A stretch of 64,000 nucleotides of DNA from an uncultured Clostridia bacterium (GCA_934438075.1 CAKSBF010000002.1:124001-188000), one strand, 5' to 3'; positions 16,423 through 25,762 are shown, numbered from the stretch's first letter. Numbers and translations: made by a program. Notes: generated by a model from the letters alone, not told the origin.

Positions 16423-17649
16423 TTATTCTGCACAGATGCGATGATAAACTTTTTTGCCTTTTTTTACAATAATACCATCACTAGCTAAAGCAGCTTTGGA
16501 AACAGTATAATTTGGATCAGATATTTTATCATCGTTTACTGAAACACCGCCTTGTACAACCAGACGACGTCCTTCAGCCTTAGAAGGAATTAATCCTGCG
16601 GAAAGCATTAAATCTAATAATGGTGTTTCGTCTGATAAATCAGAGCCGGCAAGAATGGTAGATGGCATATCCTGAGCGTTACCGCCGGAAAATAGACCCT
16701 CGGCTGTTTTTTGTGCCTTTGCAGCTTCTTCCTCGCCATGTACTAATTTAGTCACCTCAAAAGCCAAACGTTTCTTTACGGCATTTAATTCCTGCCCCTG
16801 AAGCTTTTCCATTTCGTGAATTTCGTCCATAGGAACAAAAGTCAGCAATTTCATGCATCGAATAACATCGGCATCATCAACATTACGGAAATATTGGTAA
16901 AAATCATAAGGAGCACATTTCTCTGGATCTAACCATAAAGCGCCCTTCTCTGTTTTGCCCATTTTTTTGCCTTCGCTGGTGGTCAGGAGTGTAAATGTCA
17001 TACCATATGCCTGTTTTCCTGTTTTACGTCTGATTAAATCAATACCACCGATAATATTTGACCACTGGTCGTCACCGCCAAGTTCTAGTACACAGTTATA
17101 TTCTTGGTTTAACTTGTAAAAATCATAACTCTGCAGAAGCATATAGTTAAATTCTAAAAAGGATAAGCCCTTCTCCAGACGCGATTTAAAACATTCACGT
17201 GTCAGCATTTGGTTAACGGAAAAATGGACTGCTATATCCCGTAAAAATTCCATATAATTAATATTTAAAAACCACTCAGCATTGTCAAGTATTAATGCTT
17301 TCCCTTCCGAAAAATCAATAAAACGGGACATTTGCTTTTTAAAACATGCGACATTGTGATCGAGCTCTTCGCGTGACATCATGCGCCGCATATCCGATTT
17401 GCCGGTCGGATCGCCGATCATGGCAGTTCCTCCGCCTAAAATAGCAATTGGGCGATGTCCGGCCCTTTGCATGTGTGCCATAACAATCAGCTGCAGAAAG
17501 TGTCCTACATGCAGACTGTCTGCGGTTGGGTCAAAGCCAATATAAAATGTGACTTTTTCCTCATCAAGCAGTTTTTTTATTTCTTCTTCATGTGTCATTT
17601 GCGCAATTAATCCGCGCTCTTTGAGTGTGTCGAAAACACTTGGCAACAA
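16423..17649 (-). CDS. tyrS: Tyrosyl-tRNA synthetase
   Basis: Charges tRNA-Tyr. 408 residues. The HIGH-class motif is HVGH at 47-50 within DPTADSLHVGH, the KMSKS equivalent is KMGKT at 229-233, and the C-terminal S4-like RNA-binding domain (KAEGRRLVVQGGVSVN) is intact. The start is TTG after AAAGGAG. A strong promoter precedes it with a ~68-base leader holding only a small hairpin (GCCGA/TCGGC); the T-box that often controls tyrS in Firmicutes is not seen. Confidence 0.97.
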   Translation of the reverse strand: MLPSVFDTLKERGLIAQMTHEEEIKKLLDEEKVTFYIGFDPTADSLHVGHFLQLIVMAHMQRAGHRPIAILGGGTAMIGDPTGKSDMRRMMSREELDHNVACFKKQMSRFIDFSEGKALILDNAEWFLNINYMEFLRDIAVHFSVNQMLTRECFKSRLEKGLSFLEFNYMLLQSYDFYKLNQEYNCVLELGGDDQWSNIIGGIDLIRRKTGKQAYGMTFTLLTTSEGKKMGKTEKGALWLDPEKCAPYDFYQYFRNVDDADVIRCMKLLTFVPMDEIHEMEKLQGQELNAVKKRLAFEVTKLVHGEEEAAKAQKTAEGLFSGGNAQDMPSTILAGSDLSDETPLLDLMLSAGLIPSKAEGRRLVVQGGVSVNDDKISDPNYTVSKAALASDGIIVKKGKKVYHRICAE

Positions 17650-17723
17650 ACTCGCTCCTTTGTTAATATATTTGCCGATAATGTTCGGCTTTTAAAGCTT
17701 TTATTATAAATTGTAACAGAAAC

Positions 17724-17752
17724 ATTGTACCATATTTCCTGATAAAATGCAA
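17724..17752 (-). promoter_or_regulatory. Sigma-A-type promoter for tyrS
   Basis: On the minus strand TTGCAT (17752-17747), 17-bp spacer and TACAAT (17729-17724). It lies in the 132-bp gap between metY and tyrS. Confidence 0.65.
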
Positions 17753-17781
17753 GCCAAACCGCATTTTTCGCAAAAATGGTC

Positions 17782-19059
17782 TTATTTTTTTAGCGCTTGT
17801 TCTATATCTGCAATAATATCTTCTGAATTTTCTATGCCAATAGACATCCGAACTAAGTCAGAACCAATTCCGGCAGCGATAAGCTGTTCATCCGTTAATT
17901 GTCTGTGTGTGGTGCTGGCGGGGTGAAGAATGCTAGTGCGTGCATCTGCAACATGAACGACGATGGCAGCAAGCTTCAAACTGTCCATAAATTTGACCGC
18001 TGCTTCTCTGCCGCCTTTTATCCCAAACGAAATGACGCCGCCGGCACCTTTCGGTAAATATTTTTGTGCTAAGGTATGTTGACTGTTTGAGGCAAGCCCC
18101 GGATAGTTGACCCATGCAATTTTTTCATGCCTCTCAAGATATTCGGCAACCCTTAGCGCATTTTCGCTATGCCGTTGCACGCGCAAATGAAGTGTCTCCA
18201 ATCCAAGGTTAAGCAAAAAGGCGGAAATGGGACTTGGTGTTGCTCCAATGTCACGTAATAGCTGCACTCGCGCCTTAGTGATATATGCCGCTTTTCCGAA
18301 ATCACGCGTATAGACAACTCCGTGATAAGATTCGTCCGGTTCTGTCAACTCGGGAAATTTATTGCCGGCACTCCAATCAAAATTCCCACTGTCTACTATT
18401 GCTCCACCGACAACTGCCGCGTGACCATCCATATATTTTGTTGTAGAATGGGTAATTATGTCTGCTCCAAATTCAAAGGGACGACATAAAATCGGCGTTG
18501 GAAATGTATTGTCGACAATTAGCGGAACGCCGTGGCGGTGAGCCAATTGAGCATATTTTTCAATATCCAAAACAGCTAAAGCCGGATTTGCGAGTGTTTC
18601 TCCAAATACTGCACGGGTTTTTTCGTCAAATAATTCATCTATTTCATTTTCGCTCATTGATGGGTTAATAAAACGAACCTCTATACCCATTTTTTTTAAT
18701 GTAACGGCAAATAAATTTACAGTACCGCCATATATTTCAGACACGCTGATAAAATTATCGCCGCTGTCAGCAATATTCAAAATTGCAAGCATATTAGCGG
18801 ACTGACCGGAAGAGGTACACATGGCCCCTACCCCGCCTTCCAAATCGGCAATTTTCTCTTCTACCGCCGCAACTGTCGGATTGGAAATACGTGTATACAT
18901 ATGTCCTTCTGCCTTTAAATCAAATAAATCTCCTAAATGTTCTGAGGAGTCATATTTATAAGTTGTGCTTTGGTAGATCGGTAAAATGCGAGGTTCTCCG
19001 TTTTTGGGCTGATATCCCCCTTGAATACATTTTGTTTCAATGTGATATTCCTTTGACAT
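17782..19059 (-). CDS. metY: O-acetylhomoserine sulfhydrylase (O-acetylhomoserine aminocarboxypropyltransferase)
   Basis: PLP enzyme of the Cys/Met metabolism family that makes homocysteine directly from O-acetylhomoserine and sulfide. 425 residues is the MetY length (MetB/MetC are ~380). Lys208 in THSTTKYMDGH binds PLP; the N-terminal ETKCIQGGYQP and TSSGQSAN segments are typical. GGGAGG lies 6 bases before the ATG. It follows the YhaN-type ATPase gene by 18 bp, so it may be read from the upstream two-component/repair operon. Confidence 0.93.
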   Translation of the reverse strand: MSKEYHIETKCIQGGYQPKNGEPRILPIYQSTTYKYDSSEHLGDLFDLKAEGHMYTRISNPTVAAVEEKIADLEGGVGAMCTSSGQSANMLAILNIADSGDNFISVSEIYGGTVNLFAVTLKKMGIEVRFINPSMSENEIDELFDEKTRAVFGETLANPALAVLDIEKYAQLAHRHGVPLIVDNTFPTPILCRPFEFGADIITHSTTKYMDGHAAVVGGAIVDSGNFDWSAGNKFPELTEPDESYHGVVYTRDFGKAAYITKARVQLLRDIGATPSPISAFLLNLGLETLHLRVQRHSENALRVAEYLERHEKIAWVNYPGLASNSQHTLAQKYLPKGAGGVISFGIKGGREAAVKFMDSLKLAAIVVHVADARTSILHPASTTHRQLTDEQLIAAGIGSDLVRMSIGIENSEDIIADIEQALKK

Positions 19060-19077
19060 AGTTATCCTCCCGGTTGT

Positions 19078-21246
19078 TTATATTACAATCTGATTGTTGT
19101 TTGTCTGAAAAAGTTTTGTTTGTGATTTGTGACAAGTAAAGTATAGCACCTGTCCTTCGGCATATTCTTTTGACAAATATGCCGCTGCAAGTTGTGCTCG
19201 TTTATCATCCAACTGTAAAAATGCATCGTCTAATATCAGCATTGGTTTCTGTTGAGGCAATATAGTAGAAACAATACCAAAGCGAAGTGCAAGATAAAGA
19301 ATATCATATGTTCCTGCGCTTAGGTATTCTGCGCTGACAATGTTACCGCTCTCTTTATCCCGCAGCATAATTTTATAGTCATCTGCCAGCCTGATTTCAT
19401 TATATTTGTCGTCGGTTAAAGCGGACAAAATTTTACCGACACAATTATTCAATAAAGGGGCAAAATCTTGCTTTAGCTGCTGATAACTGCTTTGCATAGA
19501 TTGTTCGGTTATGCATAAAGCATCATAAAAATGTTGATATTCAGCGATTTTATTTTTCACATCATCCAATTCACTCAAAATTATGTCTGCGCTTCGTGTG
19601 CCTGCGAAAGCAAACTGCAAGCGATGCATAACGCCGTCTCGTTGACTGCGGTTTTGCATTTGTCGCTCATAGTTTTCTGCAATGAGAAGGTCCGTTTTTT
19701 CTTCAGAATCTCCGGTATAATTTTTAATTGCTTCTTCAAACTCTTGTTCTTTTTGCGGCAAAGACTGTTTTTTTAAGTCCTCGTCTGCTTGTGATAATGC
19801 TTCTAAAAGTAAACTTTGCTCCTTTTTAGCCACTTCTGTTTCAGATAAAATTTGTTGGTAACAAGCCGCCTTTTGTGATAATTCCTGAACGGTTTTTACA
19901 TTGGTTTTAAGAAAAGCATCTTCCAGTTGTCTTTTTAAAGCACTGCATACGTCCCTTTTGTCTTGTTCGTGAAAAGAATTTATTTCATTTTGTATATCGG
20001 ATATTTTTTGTTCACATTCTTTTAGGGCTGTTTTTATATTTCGTTGTTCAGGGTAACCAACACAAGAAATTACTGCCAGAAGCAGGCCGACAGGTAACAG
20101 AAAAAACAGTATAGGGGAAGCTGTAAAGCCAAATATAACTCCGGCAGCAACAACCGTTAAAGCGATAATGGCCATGGGAATATTTATGCCAAGGCGTTTC
20201 TTTTTTTGTGTGGATTGTTGCTCGCTTTTCAGTGCAGATAATATTTCCTTTTTATCAGATAATTGTTGCAAAGTATGTTCAAGTTCCTCAAGCTGTCTTT
20301 CGTCTTGCGCCAGTTGCAGCAGCTTTTCTTGTGAAAAAGGCCGTAAAGCTTCTAACTCTTTTTCTTTATTTAAAAGCTGATCAATATTTTTTTTAGATGT
20401 TTCGATTTTAGAGATAAGTTCCTTTTTTCGCTTGACGAGTAAGCTTGTTTTCTGTTGTTCCTGTTGCACGGCAATGTAAGCAGCGTGTTTCCTTGCCAAC
20501 TGTTTCTGTGATGCCAGTTTTGCTCCTTGTATCTCTAACTTTTGCAGTTCCTCCTGAAGAGCTGTTTGTGCCAGGAGATCTTTTTTAAACTGCTCGGATA
20601 GTTGGTTAACTTGAATCAGTTCATGTTCCAACTCTTCCTGTTTTTGCTGTAGACGAGGAAGAATGCCGGCCTTTTCGCTTTTAGAAACAATCTCAAACTT
20701 TGCCTTTTCAAGCGCAGAAGCAACATTTTGATAAGAAATTTCTTCATCGCCGCTTTGCTTAAGGTTAGAAAGGCGTTTTAATATTTCATCATCTTTGCTG
20801 ACTGAATCAACAACTGCTGCCTGTGTAATAAACATTGTTTTTAAGAAGGCATCGGCGCCAACTCCTAAAAACTTATATCCAAGCTCTTCCGGGGCTATAG
20901 TTGTAACTTCTTCCCAGGTATTCCCATCTTTTAATGATATCTTATCGCTGCGGTTTGTTTTTCCAAACCTGCGACTTAAAATATAGTCTTTACCATCGTC
21001 GTTAAAATAAATTGTTCCGGACATAACGCTATCATCCCACGGACGGTAACGTTTTCGCAAATCATCACGTATGCCGAGCTTTTTACTTTCGTTTGGCATA
21101 CCGTAAAACATGGCATACAAAAAGGCACAGAGCGTACTTTTTCCTGCTTCATTTTCACCCGAAATCAGATTGATTCCCTTTGAAAATTCAAGTGTAAAGT
21201 CATGAAGCTTTCCGAAGGAATCAATCTCAACTTTTGTGAGAATCAC
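19078..21246 (-). CDS. SbcC/YhaN-type ATPase with a mid-protein membrane hairpin
   Basis: 722 residues. ATPase halves flank a long coiled coil (about 180-345 and 400-560): Walker A GENEAGKSTL at 30-39, signature LSAGTYDILYLALRFG near 640, Walker B MLILDD at 669-674. Residues 354-374 and 378-397 are two strongly hydrophobic helices at the coiled-coil tip, where SbcC/Rad50 has the zinc hook; no CxxC hook is present. I believe this arrangement also occurs in Bacillus YhaN. The GTG start overlaps the stop of the nuclease gene (GTGA), the classic SbcD-SbcC-like coupling. Probably a membrane-tethered DNA-end-processing complex. Confidence 0.85.
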   Translation of the reverse strand: MILTKVEIDSFGKLHDFTLEFSKGINLISGENEAGKSTLCAFLYAMFYGMPNESKKLGIRDDLRKRYRPWDDSVMSGTIYFNDDGKDYILSRRFGKTNRSDKISLKDGNTWEEVTTIAPEELGYKFLGVGADAFLKTMFITQAAVVDSVSKDDEILKRLSNLKQSGDEEISYQNVASALEKAKFEIVSKSEKAGILPRLQQKQEELEHELIQVNQLSEQFKKDLLAQTALQEELQKLEIQGAKLASQKQLARKHAAYIAVQQEQQKTSLLVKRKKELISKIETSKKNIDQLLNKEKELEALRPFSQEKLLQLAQDERQLEELEHTLQQLSDKKEILSALKSEQQSTQKKKRLGINIPMAIIALTVVAAGVIFGFTASPILFFLLPVGLLLAVISCVGYPEQRNIKTALKECEQKISDIQNEINSFHEQDKRDVCSALKRQLEDAFLKTNVKTVQELSQKAACYQQILSETEVAKKEQSLLLEALSQADEDLKKQSLPQKEQEFEEAIKNYTGDSEEKTDLLIAENYERQMQNRSQRDGVMHRLQFAFAGTRSADIILSELDDVKNKIAEYQHFYDALCITEQSMQSSYQQLKQDFAPLLNNCVGKILSALTDDKYNEIRLADDYKIMLRDKESGNIVSAEYLSAGTYDILYLALRFGIVSTILPQQKPMLILDDAFLQLDDKRAQLAAAYLSKEYAEGQVLYFTCHKSQTKLFQTNNNQIVI

Positions 21247-22319
21247 GGAAGTTTCACCTTCTCTCCGCGTAATACATCAAGGCCAATAGAAAGTACGAGT
21301 TCAGCAGTATCGGAAGTGATTTCTTTATTTTCAAATACGTTTTTTATAAACAGGCCTTTTAGTGTAAGTTCATTTTTAATTTTATCATAATCAAGCCTTG
21401 TTGAAGTCTGATTTTTAATTTTTGCGGAGAAACATTTCAAGTTTTCTAAGATGATTGCTGGTTGGATTGTAAATTCTGACGTTCCTGTTAAAATAATTTT
21501 ATATAAATCTTCTTCACTTCCGTTCATAGCCAGTAAAATCCTTCCGCAAAGTGTTTCATAATCGTGAATCTCGTTAACAGAAACAACAATCTCGTGGTAT
21601 TGCCTTCGACACAAAGGTACAAAGGTTAGTTTAGACTGCCCTTTCTCAATCTTGGCAATAACAACACCCTTTTTTCCCAATTCGTCATATCCCCTGCCCT
21701 CCGGACAGCCGGGGTATACTGCACAGGTTTGACCGTAGTGCATTGCACCGCTGTAGCTGTGAATGTGACCAAGCGCAAGATAATCTGCGCCGCTTTGTTC
21801 AATTTCGCGTTCGGTAATAGGATTGTAGACCCCGTTGATATCTCCGTGCAAAGCTATAATGTTAACCTTGTCTGCATTTTTTATTTGAAAATCGGTCAAC
21901 ATGGATTTTTCTTCTGTAAAAGACGAAAAGGACTGACCATAAATATCGAAATATTCACACTCAAATCTTTCCATGTGGTTTGGAAAGATATGTACATTAG
22001 CACTCCAATTAAAAACCTGATAGTAGGAACCCGGCGTATTTGGGTCGTGGTTTCCGGCAGAAATAAAAACAGGAATATTAGGAATTGATGCAAGTTTTTC
22101 GCGAACATAGCGCAAAGTATGTGCACTGACAGAGCGGCTGTCAAACATGTCTCCGCAAATAATTAGAGCATCCGCTTTTTCTTCTGCTGCAAGAGATACG
22201 ATTTTACCAAAGGTTTGCCGCAACTCTTCTCTGCGAATTTCTGCCTTTTGAGTCGAGTCGAGTCCCGTAAAAGGAGTATCAAAATGTATGTCTGCACAAT
22301 GAATAATTTTTACTGCCAT
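21243..22319 (-). CDS. YhaO/SbcD-type metallophosphoesterase (DNA repair exonuclease)
   Basis: 358 residues. All phosphoesterase motifs are visible: Asp10 and His12 (CADIHFD), GDMFDSRS near 56, AGNHDP near 91, ALHGD and GHIHSYSG. It is the partner nuclease of the downstream ATPase, with which it overlaps by 4 bases. No membrane segment of its own. The start ATG follows AGGTGA. The histidine kinase gene ends 19 bp upstream (its stop is at 22339), so the repair pair is probably cotranscribed with the two-component system. Confidence 0.9.
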   Translation of the reverse strand: MAVKIIHCADIHFDTPFTGLDSTQKAEIRREELRQTFGKIVSLAAEEKADALIICGDMFDSRSVSAHTLRYVREKLASIPNIPVFISAGNHDPNTPGSYYQVFNWSANVHIFPNHMERFECEYFDIYGQSFSSFTEEKSMLTDFQIKNADKVNIIALHGDINGVYNPITEREIEQSGADYLALGHIHSYSGAMHYGQTCAVYPGCPEGRGYDELGKKGVVIAKIEKGQSKLTFVPLCRRQYHEIVVSVNEIHDYETLCGRILLAMNGSEEDLYKIILTGTSEFTIQPAIILENLKCFSAKIKNQTSTRLDYDKIKNELTLKGLFIKNVFENKEITSDTAELVLSIGLDVLRGEKVKLP

Positions 22320-22338
22320 ATTTTCACCTGATTCTATG

Positions 22339-23736
22339 CTATTTTGCCGGTTTTAAAGTAAAGTTAAAGCGGGTATATTCTCCCGGTTCGCTTTCTGCCC
22401 AAATATTTTCGCCGTGGCTCTGCAAAATGTTTTTAACAATATAAAGCCCTAAGCCTGCTCCCGTTTTATCTTGACTTCGCGATTTGTCAGTTTTATAAAA
22501 GCGATCAAAAACATGCGTCAGTTCGTTCTTGGCGATTCCCATTCCTGAGTTTTGAACAGAAACAAACACTTTACCGTTTGCCACTCCTGTGCGGATATCC
22601 ATAAAGCCCTCATTGGGCGTAAACTTAATTGCGTTATCCAATAAGTTGGTTAAGACGCGTTGAATAGAGTCTTTGTCTGCGAGCACTTTCTGATTTTCTG
22701 CTTGAAAGGATACGGTTAAGCGGATATTTTTTTCAGAAATACGTTTCTCTAACTTTATGATATTTAGACGGATCATTTCGTTAAGATCAAATTCGCGGAT
22801 TTCGAGCGTAAATTTTCCCTGCTCCATTTTGCTGATATCCAGCAAATCTGTAACCAAACGAGACAAACGTTTACTTTCATCCAAGACAATTGACAGATAT
22901 TGTTTATGTTTCTCAGGTGGTATTGTGCCATCCATAATACCTTCGACAAATCCGGTAATTGTTGTCATCGGTGTTCGCAGTTCGTGCGAAACATTGGCGA
23001 CAAAACTGCGCCGCACATTTTCCAGCTGTTCGATGGAGTCTGCCATTTTGTTAAAGGTTTCTCCCAGTTCGCCTACCTCATTCTCTGCGTCAATATTAAC
23101 TCTACGGGCAAAATCACCTCCGGCAATGCTTTTTGCTGCAAGGTTAATCTCTTTAATCGGCTTTGTAAGACGGTTTGACATAATGTAAATAAATACCAGT
23201 GCTACAATTACAACAAAACAAACACAAAGCAAAAAGATACGGATAACATCGGTTCTGATTTGGTGAATTTCCGGAATCGGAAGATTTACAAATACGGCAC
23301 CTGTTACATTGTTATCGGATAACATGGGTTTTGCTACAGTCAGCATGGTTGTATTAAACAATCCGCCGAGGTTCCCGATAAATTTTTCAGCGTTACCAGA
23401 TAAAACGTTTTGCACATATTCCTGCTTTACACTGACGGTGATATTTTCACCGCTTGTCAGCACCGTTTCGCCATTTTTATCTAAAATAATAATAAACGTT
23501 CCTGTAGATGAGGCAATTACGTTAATATTAAGACGTTGTAAATAAGATACCTCGGCCTTATCATTTGCGGCAATTTCAATCAGTTTATCTGCAACAGAAC
23601 TCAAATCCTCTTCATTTCGCTTGGTTAAATATTCACCTAAAAAGCCGTATAGCAAAGTTCCGATTACACAAAAGCTGATGATAAAGACCAACACAGTAAA
23701 AGAAAATAGTTGACCGAATATACTTTTTTTAAACAA
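22339..23736 (-). CDS. Sensor histidine kinase
   Basis: 465 residues: membrane helix 12-33, extracytoplasmic sensor of ~130 residues (34-165), helix 166-187, HAMP 190-240, HisKA with phosphoacceptor His251 (SHELRTPM), then HATPase with NLLDNAIKF near 365 and GAGLGLYIV. Architecture is like PhoR/ResE. The start is TTG, preceded by GAGGTG located inside the end of the response regulator gene, whose stop is 1 bp away. Signal unknown. Confidence 0.93.
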   Translation of the reverse strand: MFKKSIFGQLFSFTVLVFIISFCVIGTLLYGFLGEYLTKRNEEDLSSVADKLIEIAANDKAEVSYLQRLNINVIASSTGTFIIILDKNGETVLTSGENITVSVKQEYVQNVLSGNAEKFIGNLGGLFNTTMLTVAKPMLSDNNVTGAVFVNLPIPEIHQIRTDVIRIFLLCVCFVVIVALVFIYIMSNRLTKPIKEINLAAKSIAGGDFARRVNIDAENEVGELGETFNKMADSIEQLENVRRSFVANVSHELRTPMTTITGFVEGIMDGTIPPEKHKQYLSIVLDESKRLSRLVTDLLDISKMEQGKFTLEIREFDLNEMIRLNIIKLEKRISEKNIRLTVSFQAENQKVLADKDSIQRVLTNLLDNAIKFTPNEGFMDIRTGVANGKVFVSVQNSGMGIAKNELTHVFDRFYKTDKSRSQDKTGAGLGLYIVKNILQSHGENIWAESEPGEYTRFNFTLKPAK

Positions 23737-23737
23737 C

Positions 23738-24424
23738 TTATTTCACCTCAAACTTGTATCCGACACCCCAGACCGTCTTTAACTGCCAATTTTGCTCTCC
23801 CGCTAATTCCAACTTTTCACGCAGACGTTTTACGTGCACATCAACGGTCCGTGAATCTCCAAAATAGTCGAATCCCCAAACGGTTTCCAAAAGCTGTTCG
23901 CGTGTAAAAACTTTATTTGGATTCGTTGCAAGGAAGTATAAAAGTTCCAGTTCTTTTGGCGGAATATCAATGCTGTTGCCGTTTATTTTTAACTCATAAT
24001 TAGATAAGTTGATAACAATATTTGGATAAACAACCTCTTTATCTTTATTGTCCTTTGGATCATATCGACGCAGAACTGCTTTAATTCTGGCAACGAGTTC
24101 TTTATTTTCAAAAGGCTTTACCATATAATCGTCCGCGCCCAATTCCAATCCTAAGACTTTATCAAAGGTCTCCCCTTTGGCTGTCAGCATAATAATCGGT
24201 ATATTGCTAATGCGGCGAATTTCACGGCATACCTGAAAACCATCCATTTTTGGAAGCATTACATCAAGCAGAACTACGGACGGTGTATTTTCCTTAAATA
24301 ATTCAACCGCGCTTTGCCCGTCATAGGCAAGAACAACAGAAAAACCTTCTTTTTCTAAGTATAAACGTATTAATTCGCAGATATTTTTGTCGTCATCGAC
24401 AACTAAAACTCTTTGATTTGACAT
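23738..24424 (-). CDS. OmpR/PhoB-family response regulator
   Basis: 228 residues. Receiver domain with acidic pocket Asp10-Asp12, phosphoacceptor Asp54 (LLDVMLP), Thr81 and Lys103 (VKPF); C-terminal winged helix with the typical FTREQLLETVWG and RTVDVHVKRLREKL. The ATG at 24424 is 9 bases after AAGGAG; a GTG 9 bases upstream sits too close to it. It pairs with the kinase immediately downstream. No target site could be identified in the window. Confidence 0.94.
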   Translation of the reverse strand: MSNQRVLVVDDDKNICELIRLYLEKEGFSVVLAYDGQSAVELFKENTPSVVLLDVMLPKMDGFQVCREIRRISNIPIIMLTAKGETFDKVLGLELGADDYMVKPFENKELVARIKAVLRRYDPKDNKDKEVVYPNIVINLSNYELKINGNSIDIPPKELELLYFLATNPNKVFTREQLLETVWGFDYFGDSRTVDVHVKRLREKLELAGEQNWQLKTVWGVGYKFEVK

Positions 24425-24459
24425 GATCAACACTCCTTCTCAATGTGTATCTCAAATTT

Positions 24460-25335
24460 TTATCTTTCGGACTGCCAGCGTCCCGATGCACCGCACGGCA
24501 GTATTAGTGAGCTGTTGTATACAGGAAGCCCCACTTCATCGGCAACTGCTGTTCCCCCGTACTTTTGTACAACAGTCATTTTTAAAAGGTCAGATAGCAC
24601 TGAGGGTGCAAGACCTGTTGTATAAGAATTAATCAAAAAGAATAAAGGCTTATCGGATAATATTTGCATGCATCTTTCGAGCAAAGGAAACAATTCCTCC
24701 TCAATTTTCCAAATCTCACCGTTTGGTCCTCTCCCATATGAAGGAGGATCCATGATTATGGCGTCATATTTTCTTCCGCGACGGATTTCACGTTCGACAA
24801 ATTTTATAACATCGTCAACAATATATCGCACCGGACAATCAGCAAGACCGGAAGAGACCAGGTTTTCCTTTGCCCAAGTGACCATTCCTTTAGAAGAATC
24901 AATATGTGCCACGGCAGCTCCGGCTGCAGCTGCGGCTGCTGTTGCGCCGCCGGTATATGCGAAAAGGTTAAGTACATTTATTTTTCGTTCTGCGTTTCGA
25001 ATCAATTCTGAAAACCATTGCCAATTTGCAGCCTGCTCCGGAAATAAGCCGGTATGTTTAAAACCCATGGGCTTAATGTTAAAGGTTAGATTTAACGGTG
25101 TAAAATGTACATTCCAACGTTCCGGTACTTTTCTGACAAAGTCCCAGTTTCCGCCTCCTTTGTTGGAACGATAATACCTGCCGTGATATTGCTGCCATTT
25201 ATCCGGAAATTCTTTATTATTCCAGATTACCTGCGGGTCAGGACGCACCAGTCGAAAGCCGTTCCAGTCCTCCAGTTTTTCGCCGTTGCATAAATCCAAA
25301 ACTCTATAATCCTGCCATTCTTTACATATCCACAT
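24460..25335 (-). CDS. Class I SAM-dependent methyltransferase (RlmI/RlmK-like, PF10672 type)
   Basis: 291 residues. An N-terminal part that wraps RNA-type substrates is followed by a Rossmann domain with motif I NVLNLFAYTGGAT, the acidic HIDSSKGM and the catalytic-type DPPSYGRG. This resembles rRNA base methyltransferases of the RlmK/RlmI group; the target is unknown. Two ATGs compete: 25344 is only 1 base after AGAAAGG, so I prefer 25335 (10 bases). First gene of the minus-strand operon with its own promoter. Confidence 0.82.
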   Translation of the reverse strand: MWICKEWQDYRVLDLCNGEKLEDWNGFRLVRPDPQVIWNNKEFPDKWQQYHGRYYRSNKGGGNWDFVRKVPERWNVHFTPLNLTFNIKPMGFKHTGLFPEQAANWQWFSELIRNAERKINVLNLFAYTGGATAAAAAAGAAVAHIDSSKGMVTWAKENLVSSGLADCPVRYIVDDVIKFVEREIRRGRKYDAIIMDPPSYGRGPNGEIWKIEEELFPLLERCMQILSDKPLFFLINSYTTGLAPSVLSDLLKMTVVQKYGGTAVADEVGLPVYNSSLILPCGASGRWQSER

Positions 25336-25370
25336 AAAACCCATGCCTTTCTATCATAACTAACATACTT

Positions 25371-25399
25371 ATTTTACCATTTAAATGTGTTTACGTCAA
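25371..25399 (-). promoter_or_regulatory. Sigma-A-type promoter for the methyltransferase/two-component/repair operon
   Basis: On the minus strand TTGACG (25399-25394), 17-bp spacer, TAAAAT (25376-25371). It is divergent from the yabP promoter, whose -35 lies 18 bp away. Confidence 0.65.
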
Positions 25400-25416
25400 T
25401 CAATTTTTCGTTTTAG

Positions 25417-25445
25417 TCATATTCCTTTTGCAAATATCATATATT
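25417..25445 (+). promoter_or_regulatory. Sigma-E-like sporulation promoter for yabP
   Basis: TCATATT (25417-25423) matches the Bacillus sigma-E -35 consensus KMATATT fully; a 14-bp spacer is followed by CATATATT (25438-25445), one mismatch from CATACANT. It lies 33 bp before the yabP ATG. The gene is sigma-E controlled in Bacillus subtilis, which supports the call. Confidence 0.7.
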
Positions 25446-25478
25446 TTAACGAAACTCTTTACAGGGAGGAAGCCAAAA

Positions 25479-25757
25479 ATGGAAGAAAGGAAAATTCCGC
25501 ACAGTCTAGTCTTGGAGGATAAAGCTAAACTAAGCATTTCAGGCGTTGTGGATGTTGATACATTTGACGAGGCGAAAATCGTTCTTTTTACAGATGAAGA
25601 CACCTTAGAAGTAGAAGGGGCCGATTTGCATATCCAAAAGTTGAATGTATCAGATGGCGAGATGATTATCGAGGGTGAAATTAACAGTATGATTTATAGC
25701 GGAAGAGATACTTATCATGCAAAAGGAAAAGGTTTTTTCAAAAGATTAATAAAATAG
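25479..25757 (+). CDS. yabP: Sporulation protein YabP
   Basis: 92 residues. The sequence KIPHSLVLEDKAKLSISGV followed by EGADLHIQKLNV is characteristic of YabP, a small beta-rich protein made in the mother cell during sporulation; its molecular role is not known. The ATG follows GGGAGGA by 8 bases; an earlier in-frame start at 25428 lies upstream of the predicted transcription start. First gene of a yabP-yabQ-divIC-yabR cluster with the same order as Bacillus subtilis. Confidence 0.95.
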   Translation: MEERKIPHSLVLEDKAKLSISGVVDVDTFDEAKIVLFTDEDTLEVEGADLHIQKLNVSDGEMIIEGEINSMIYSGRDTYHAKGKGFFKRLIK

Positions 25758-25762
25758 CGGCG

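Noticed and set aside
17650..17723. T-box leader for tyrS
   Set aside because: The predicted leader is about 68 bases with a single 5-bp hairpin; no AGGGTGGNACCGCG-type box and no room for the specifier stem.
17760..17781. Terminator after metY
   Set aside because: CATTTTT/AAAAATG can pair around GCG, but the stem is AT-only and no T-run follows, so I would not call it.
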